This document shows positions 59,123-64,000 of a DNA stretch of 64,000 bases, piece by piece; positions within the stretch are counted from its first letter, which is position 1; every line of letters starts with the position of its first letter. The notes beneath the pieces were generated by a model. That model was not told the origin of the DNA. It saw only the letters and a list, made by a program, of their open reading frames with translations, and did no database searches. The translations under genes and the position numbers were made by a program. The DNA is from Deferribacteres bacterium (lineage in GTDB: Bacteria > Zhuqueibacterota > Zhuqueibacteria > Zhuqueibacterales > Geothermadaptataceae): NCBI GenBank assembly GCA_020633655.1, contig JACKDF010000010.1, forward strand, positions 62,001 to 126,000, in the 5' to 3' direction.

Positions 59123-61555
59123 ATGAAATTACATATTTTGCGGGGCTGTCTTTTTATTATGATTTTTCTCGCTGGTATATCACTTCACGCACAGAATAAT
59201 TATGCTATCAACGGTAAAGTTGAGAGCAGCGAGGATCACGAACCGCTCATTGGTGCCAATATTTCTGTAGTGAACACCTCATTAGGTGCGAGCACGGATG
59301 AGAATGGAAATTTTTCCCTGATAAAACTGCCTGCCGGTTCGTATGATTTGCAGGTGACCTATATTGGCTACAGCACCAAAAACATAACCGTCCATGTACC
59401 GTTGCAGGATGCCCGTTTGCAAATTTCATTGAGCAGAGAAGTACTCACGGGTCCAGTGGTCACTGTTGTGGCGACACAGGCCAGAGATCGCATTTCACCA
59501 GTCACGTTCAGCGCCATGACGAAAAGCGAACTGGAAGCGCGGTATAGCATTGAAGAAATCCCCGAAATTATTTCCGAGTTGCCATCGACAACTTTTTACT
59601 CTGACGCCGGGAACAATCTGGGATATAATTATCTCAGTATTCGTGGCTTTGATCAGCGCCGGGTGTCCGTGCTCATCAATGGTATCCCACAGAACGATCC
59701 TGAAGATCACGATGTTTACTGGGTCGATTTTCCCGATTTTACTTCCAATGTGCAGAGCATTCAAGTGCAGCGTGGTGCCGGTTCAGCCTTTTATGGCCCC
59801 GCAGCCATCGGTGGTTCCATTAATATCATAACAAATTATTTTTCTACAGAACGTGAATTAAAAGCTTTTGCCGGCACAGGTGATTTCAATACGAAAAAAT
59901 ACTCACTGTCCTATAATTCAGGTCTGCTGCAGGATAAGTTCGTCTTTTTCACACGCGCTTCAAAAACGACGAGTGACGGCTACAGAAACGGCACCTGGGT
60001 TGAATTCTGGAGCTATTTTCTCGGGGGTGCCTATTATACAAAGAACAGCAGTCTGCGTCTGCACGCGTTTGGTGGTCCCGTTAAAGATGGATTTGGATAT
60101 TACGGCATTCCAAAAGCATATAACGAGGACAATGAACTGCGTCGCAGTAACTGGTTTCGACCCGAAGAACAGGAAAAATTCAGCCAGCCACATTTTGAAG
60201 CCATCCACGAATGGCGGTTAACGCCGACTGTGACTTTGAATAACAGCCTGTTTTACGTGCGGGGCAACGGGTATTTCGATTACGACGGCAGTTGGGGCAC
60301 ACCCGAGTATTTTCGTCTGACTTCAGATTATGGTTATGATGGTATTGATACAATTCCGGCTGATGTCTTGATTCGTGCTTATGTTGATAACAATCAAATC
60401 GGTTGGTTGCCCAATTTCACCCTAAAACATAAATCGGGTGAACTGGTTGCGGGTGGGGAATTTCGAGTACACCGTTCGCTGCACTGGGGACGACTGCAAA
60501 ATAGCAGCAGTCTACCCGATGAGGTTGTCGGCAGTGGCGCACGCCGGTATTACGAGTATAACGGAGCAAAAAACATCGCCTCATTCTATTTGCATGAAAC
60601 CTACAGGCTAAGCGACAAGCTGATTGCGGTCGGTGACTTGCAATTCACCCACAAAAAATACCGGTTATACAACGAAAAATTTTTGGGAAATGAGTTCAGC
60701 GTACCTCACAACTTTATCAATCCACGCTTTGGTTTGAACTACAATGCCACTACGAGTACAAATTTTTATACGAACATATCGCGGACTTCACGCGAACCAC
60801 GTTTGAAAAATTATTACGATGCTGCAGAAGCCAGTTATCCTGAGGAGTGGGGGCCGGTTAAACCACAGTTTGCACAAAACCCTAACGGCAGCTATGATTT
60901 TGACGATCCGTTAGTGCATCCCGAAAAACTGACCAATTTTGAGCTTGGCACAGGTTTTCGCAATCAGGCTATACGTGCTTTTGCGAATATGTATTATATG
61001 GATTTCCAGGATGAAATTATAAAAAGCGGACAGGTTGACCGTTTCGGTCAGCCAGTGACAGGAAATGCTGAACACACGACGCACAAAGGAATCGAGCTCA
61101 GTGCGGAAGTACAGATGCTGCCTCGGCTTTCAATCGCTGGAAACGTGCTTCTCAGCCAGAATAAACTGGATAAATACACGGTTTATGAATACGATGAGAA
61201 TTATAATCTTGTTGAGCGTAATTTTAGTGGCAATCAGATTGCTGGTTTTCCCAACACACTGGGCACCATTCGCCTTACGTACGCATGGATGCAAGCTTAT
61301 ATCTCCTTGATGGCAAAATACGTTGGACGGCAGTACACGGATAATTCCCAAAGCGAAGAATTATCAGTCGAGCCTTACCACGTGTTGAACCTGCATGCGC
61401 GCTTTCAACTAAAACAGATCGGTTTGAACGGTCTTGTTTTGCAAGCGAAAGTAAATAACCTTTTGAACAAAAAATACCTGTCATACGGCGAAGGCGATCA
61501 GTTCTGGCCTGCCGCAACCCGGAATGTGTTTGTCAGTTTGCAATATGAATATTAG
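59123..61555 (+). CDS. TonB-dependent receptor, putative thiamine transporter
   Basis: From the ATG at 59123 (AAGGA seven bases upstream; an in-frame TTG at 59096 is less likely) the protein has 810 residues. It has a signal peptide ending near SLHAQ, a carboxypeptidase-like beta-sandwich (about 23-110, EPLIGANISVVN), a plug (about 130-240, LSIRGFDQRRVSVLINGIPQNDPEDHD and IQVQRGAGSAFYGPAAIGG) and a barrel ending in the aromatic strand NVFVSLQYEY. The TPP riboswitch upstream and thiamine genes downstream indicate that it imports thiamine or a derivative across the outer membrane. A leader hairpin AGGGTTTCGAACCCT lies before the start. Confidence 0.88.
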   Translation: MKLHILRGCLFIMIFLAGISLHAQNNYAINGKVESSEDHEPLIGANISVVNTSLGASTDENGNFSLIKLPAGSYDLQVTYIGYSTKNITVHVPLQDARLQISLSREVLTGPVVTVVATQARDRISPVTFSAMTKSELEARYSIEEIPEIISELPSTTFYSDAGNNLGYNYLSIRGFDQRRVSVLINGIPQNDPEDHDVYWVDFPDFTSNVQSIQVQRGAGSAFYGPAAIGGSINIITNYFSTERELKAFAGTGDFNTKKYSLSYNSGLLQDKFVFFTRASKTTSDGYRNGTWVEFWSYFLGGAYYTKNSSLRLHAFGGPVKDGFGYYGIPKAYNEDNELRRSNWFRPEEQEKFSQPHFEAIHEWRLTPTVTLNNSLFYVRGNGYFDYDGSWGTPEYFRLTSDYGYDGIDTIPADVLIRAYVDNNQIGWLPNFTLKHKSGELVAGGEFRVHRSLHWGRLQNSSSLPDEVVGSGARRYYEYNGAKNIASFYLHETYRLSDKLIAVGDLQFTHKKYRLYNEKFLGNEFSVPHNFINPRFGLNYNATTSTNFYTNISRTSREPRLKNYYDAAEASYPEEWGPVKPQFAQNPNGSYDFDDPLVHPEKLTNFELGTGFRNQAIRAFANMYYMDFQDEIIKSGQVDRFGQPVTGNAEHTTHKGIELSAEVQMLPRLSIAGNVLLSQNKLDKYTVYEYDENYNLVERNFSGNQIAGFPNTLGTIRLTYAWMQAYISLMAKYVGRQYTDNSQSEELSVEPYHVLNLHARFQLKQIGLNGLVLQAKVNNLLNKKYLSYGEGDQFWPAATRNVFVSLQYEY

Positions 61556-61648
61556 AGTAATAACAATAATCGTAACCTCACCCATTGCAGGTGAAACTGC
61601 CGGCCACAAGGGCCTGGGCTACAATTGTAAAAATTCCAACGGGATGAA

Positions 61649-62272
61649 ATGAAAGCCCTCATCATTATCAATGGCGACTTGCCGGACTCGAAATATATTG
61701 AACCTTTGCTTCCGCAGTGCGAGCGCATTATCTGCGCAGACGGCGGTGCTAACCGGGCTTTGCAACATGGCATTCGCCCCCATTCCATCGTTGGCGATTT
61801 TGATTCGATAACCGATGAAACACGGGCCGCATTTTCGCAATGTGATTTTATCCATAAGCCGAGTCAGTACGCAACGGATTTTGAAAAAACGTTGCAATAC
61901 GCGATCGACGAAGGTGTAACATCAGCTACGATCCTCGGCATCTCCGGCGCACGTTTCGATCACCAATTGGCAAACTTACACTTTATGGAAAAATTTTGCC
62001 ACCGTATCGAACTTGATTTTGTTGATGATTCAGGGCGGGGTTTTTTTGTGTCCCAGGCATATAAATTTGCAGGACATATCGGACAGCAAGTGAGCTTGCA
62101 CGCCCTCCGCAGAGTGGAAGGCATCACGACGAAGGGTTTGAAATATCCGTTAATAAATGAATCCCTCGAATGGGCCGTCCGCGATGGTCAAAGCAATGAG
62201 ATCGTTGCTAATCCGGTAAAAATAACTGTGAAATCCGGTAATTTGTTTGTGTTTGTCTGTCATGCATTTTGA
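61649..62272 (+). CDS. thiN: thiamine pyrophosphokinase
   Basis: The enzyme transfers pyrophosphate from ATP to thiamine, giving TPP. ICADGGANRALQHGIRPHSI and VGDFDSITDE near residues 29-55 form the catalytic TPK domain, followed by KPSQYATDFEKTLQYA near 69-84 and GARFDHQLANLHF near 103-115. The C-terminal TPK domain (about 150-207) binds thiamine. Length (207) is normal. It lies 93 bases after the receptor gene and 75 before the symporter, on the same strand, under the TPP riboswitch. It allows use of imported thiamine. Confidence 0.95.
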   Translation: MKALIIINGDLPDSKYIEPLLPQCERIICADGGANRALQHGIRPHSIVGDFDSITDETRAAFSQCDFIHKPSQYATDFEKTLQYAIDEGVTSATILGISGARFDHQLANLHFMEKFCHRIELDFVDDSGRGFFVSQAYKFAGHIGQQVSLHALRRVEGITTKGLKYPLINESLEWAVRDGQSNEIVANPVKITVKSGNLFVFVCHAF

Positions 62273-62347
62273 CCGCGAAAAACGCAAACTACACGAAAAT
62301 TTATTAGTGCGTTTAACGTATTTCACGGTCAGCTAAAAAAATAAACT

Positions 62348-63724
62348 ATGATTAAACTCGCTCCAGTTGATCAATACATTATTCTCGCCTATTTTCTGTT
62401 CACTTTTTGGCTGGGATTCGGCCGTAAAAACGCGTCTGATTCCACAGAAAATTTTCTTGTTGCCGGACGCCGCGTGACACTGCCTGCATTTGTTGCCTCC
62501 TTGGTCTCGACCTGGTACGGTGGCATTCTTGGTGTTGGTGAATTCAGCTACCGATTCGGGATTTCCAATTGGTTGGTATTTGGTGTTCCCTATTACTTAT
62601 GTGCCATTATCTTCGCCATCTTCCTCGCCGGTGTTGCCCGACGTTCGAAGCATTACACTATTCCTGACCAACTGGAAAAAGTCTATGGCGCAAAAGTAAG
62701 AATGGCTGGTGCTGTCTTCATCTTCCTGCTTGCCTCACCTGCACCCTATCTATTAATGCTGGGTATTTTGCTGCATCTCTTTTTACCGGTTCCAATCTGG
62801 GCAGGCATTCTCTTTTCGGCAGGCTTTTCCCTTCTTTATATATTTCGTGGCGGATTGCAGGCGGTCATTCGCACGGATATACTGCAGTTTGTGCTGATGT
62901 TTCTTGGATTTATCATTTTGGTCGTCACGGCCTGGACGCACTATGGTGGTTTCAACTTTTTGAAGGAACATCTACCTGCGCAGCACCTCACCTGGCATGG
63001 CGGCAATTCGCTGCAATATATTCTTGTGTGGTATGTCATCGCCATGGCGACACTGGTGGATGCCAATTTTTATCAGCGTTGTTTTGCGGCAAAATCTGAG
63101 AACGTAGCCCGGTGGGGTATATTTGTTTCTGTACTATTCTGGTTATTTTTTGATTTTCTCACCACCACCGCTGGACTTTACGCCCGTGTCCTGCTTCCGG
63201 AACTCGCTGATCCGGTTCAGAGTTTTCCACGGCTTGCCGTATTTTTATTACCAAACATTTTGCAAGGTGTATTTTTCGTAGCACTGCTGGCGACTATTAT
63301 GTCGACACTGGATTCCTTCGGTTTTGTCTCAGCGCTCACCATTGGCCGCGATTTTCTCTGGCGTTTACGTGGTGGCGATGATACTTCACTCAATTTCTAT
63401 ACGCGCATCGGTTTGTTGGTCACCTTCAGTATTTCAGTGGTTATCGCGATTGCCAGTTCTTCAATCATCTCAATATGGTACCAGCTTGGCAGTATCGCCA
63501 CACCAGCTTTGTTGCTGCCGCTTCTGACAAGCTTTAACGCACGGTGGAAAATGAGCCAAGGCGCCGCATTTGTTAACATTGTTTTTGCCGGTGGCATCTC
63601 TGCCTTATGGATTATTTTGAGTTTAATCCAGGAAGAAATACCACTAGGGATTGATGCGGTTTTCCCGGGTTTGGTGATTTCGCTGATTATTTATCTTAGT
63701 GACAATAATTTGAAAAAAAGGTAA
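62348..63724 (+). CDS. sodium:solute symporter (SSS family), putative thiamine-pathway transporter
   Basis: A 458-residue inner-membrane protein with about 13 hydrophobic helices. DQYIILAYFLFTFWLGFGRKN opens the first helix and SLVSTWYGGILGVGEFSYRFG near 48-68 is the SSS unwound segment that lines the Na and substrate sites. RTDILQFVLMFLGF near 175 and TIMSTLDSFGFVSALTIGRDF near 316-336 are further family blocks. SSS proteins take up sugars, amino acids, vitamins or nucleosides with Na. Operon context points to thiamine or a precursor as substrate, which is inference. Confidence 0.85.
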   Translation: MIKLAPVDQYIILAYFLFTFWLGFGRKNASDSTENFLVAGRRVTLPAFVASLVSTWYGGILGVGEFSYRFGISNWLVFGVPYYLCAIIFAIFLAGVARRSKHYTIPDQLEKVYGAKVRMAGAVFIFLLASPAPYLLMLGILLHLFLPVPIWAGILFSAGFSLLYIFRGGLQAVIRTDILQFVLMFLGFIILVVTAWTHYGGFNFLKEHLPAQHLTWHGGNSLQYILVWYVIAMATLVDANFYQRCFAAKSENVARWGIFVSVLFWLFFDFLTTTAGLYARVLLPELADPVQSFPRLAVFLLPNILQGVFFVALLATIMSTLDSFGFVSALTIGRDFLWRLRGGDDTSLNFYTRIGLLVTFSISVVIAIASSSIISIWYQLGSIATPALLLPLLTSFNARWKMSQGAAFVNIVFAGGISALWIILSLIQEEIPLGIDAVFPGLVISLIIYLSDNNLKKR

Positions 63725-63920
63725 GCGCACGGTCTCTTTTTATGGCAAAAAACGGAGCGAATAGAAACCCAATTTTCAGCTGGCGCTTCCCCCTATGCAC
63801 CATGGGAACAGAAAACTTTACCTTGTTTTTGGGATAGGAATTTTTTAATGATCGGGAATTGTTTTTCAATTCTGAAAAGCTCAATTACCACAGTGAACAA
63901 TATTCTTTCGATCCAAATTT

Positions 63921-64000
63921 ATGGCACATAACCACGACCACACACATAGCCATAGCGATAACATTCGCGTGGCATTTTTTCTCAATCTCGGTTTCACATT
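63921..64000 (+). CDS. CDF-family cation efflux protein, N-terminal part
   Basis: Only the first 26 residues are in the window: MAHNHDHTHSHSDNIRVAFF and then LNLGFT. The His-rich tail and the first helix start are typical of CzcD/ZitB-type cation diffusion facilitators, which export zinc or related metals. The rest lies beyond the window. No other feature in the preceding gap was recognised. Confidence 0.7.
   Translation, partial: MAHNHDHTHSHSDNIRVAFFLNLGFT

Overview
The window reads as chromosome of an uncultured or little-studied member of the FCB superphylum, most like Calditrichota/KSB1-type bacteria. Five large secreted proteins end in the type IX secretion (Por/T9SS) C-terminal sorting domain with the YPNPFNP signature. 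There are two TonB-dependent receptors with carboxypeptidase-like plug extensions and a DUF5916 outer-membrane protein. The tmRNA encodes the tag ADDYSYAMAA, which I recall as the tag of Chlorobium tepidum. Lipoprotein signal peptides are abundant. Base composition looks like low-to-mid 40s percent GC by eye, with one clearly AT-rich island near 47.6-49.0 kb. The phylum is an inference; no rRNA gene is present to settle it.

Layout. 0-12.3 kb: a CBM9-like lipoprotein running off the left edge, a VanX-type D-Ala-D-Ala dipeptidase, a COG0731 radical SAM enzyme, a membrane protein, a VWA-like lipoprotein, then mostly minus-strand metabolic genes (alanine aminotransferase AlaC, thioredoxin-type arsenate reductase, DUF3467, DUF985 cupin, nucleoside phosphorylase), an enoyl-CoA hydratase, and a two-gene unit of a cyclophilin lipoprotein and a DUF6483-like protein. 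12.3-25 kb: a secreted M14 carboxypeptidase, a frameshifted protein with a TonB-like anchor and a DUF4900/PilX-like C-terminus, a DUF2333 protein, a rhodanese lipoprotein, a squalene/phytoene synthase and a 1265-residue double gingipain-like protein whose first protease copy has lost its catalytic residues. 25-42 kb: htpG, tmRNA, a DUF1460 amidase-like lipoprotein, an M1 aminopeptidase, an internally deleted efflux adaptor, rsgA, a giant CotH/lamin-tail surface protein, an ATP-grasp enzyme, a bifunctional nuclease and an M49-like peptidase. 42-49 kb: a putative copper operon (Cys-rich exported protein plus an OprC/NosA-like receptor), a RibD-like reductase, a HEAT-repeat-like membrane protein and an AT-rich patch of decayed genes around a DUF6090-like gene. 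49-64 kb: two tandem VIT/VWA-like T9SS proteins, a DUF5916 barrel, a multiheme cytochrome c lipoprotein, and a TPP-riboswitch-controlled thiamine operon (TonB receptor, thiamine pyrophosphokinase, SSS-family symporter), ending in the start of a CDF metal exporter.

How parts work together. The thiamine operon is the clearest system: the riboswitch with its overlapping anti-terminator would turn on outer-membrane uptake, an inner-membrane symporter and pyrophosphorylation when TPP is scarce. The surface and secreted proteases, peptidases and lamin-tail proteins suggest a protein-degrading, T9SS-equipped lifestyle.

Between genes there are at least four families of short (about 80-145 bp) inverted-repeat elements that look like MITEs or repetitive palindromes, one nested inside another just downstream of htpG. 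Several intergenic perfect palindromes and bidirectional hairpin terminators are also visible. No CRISPR array, rRNA, tRNA or transposase gene was found.
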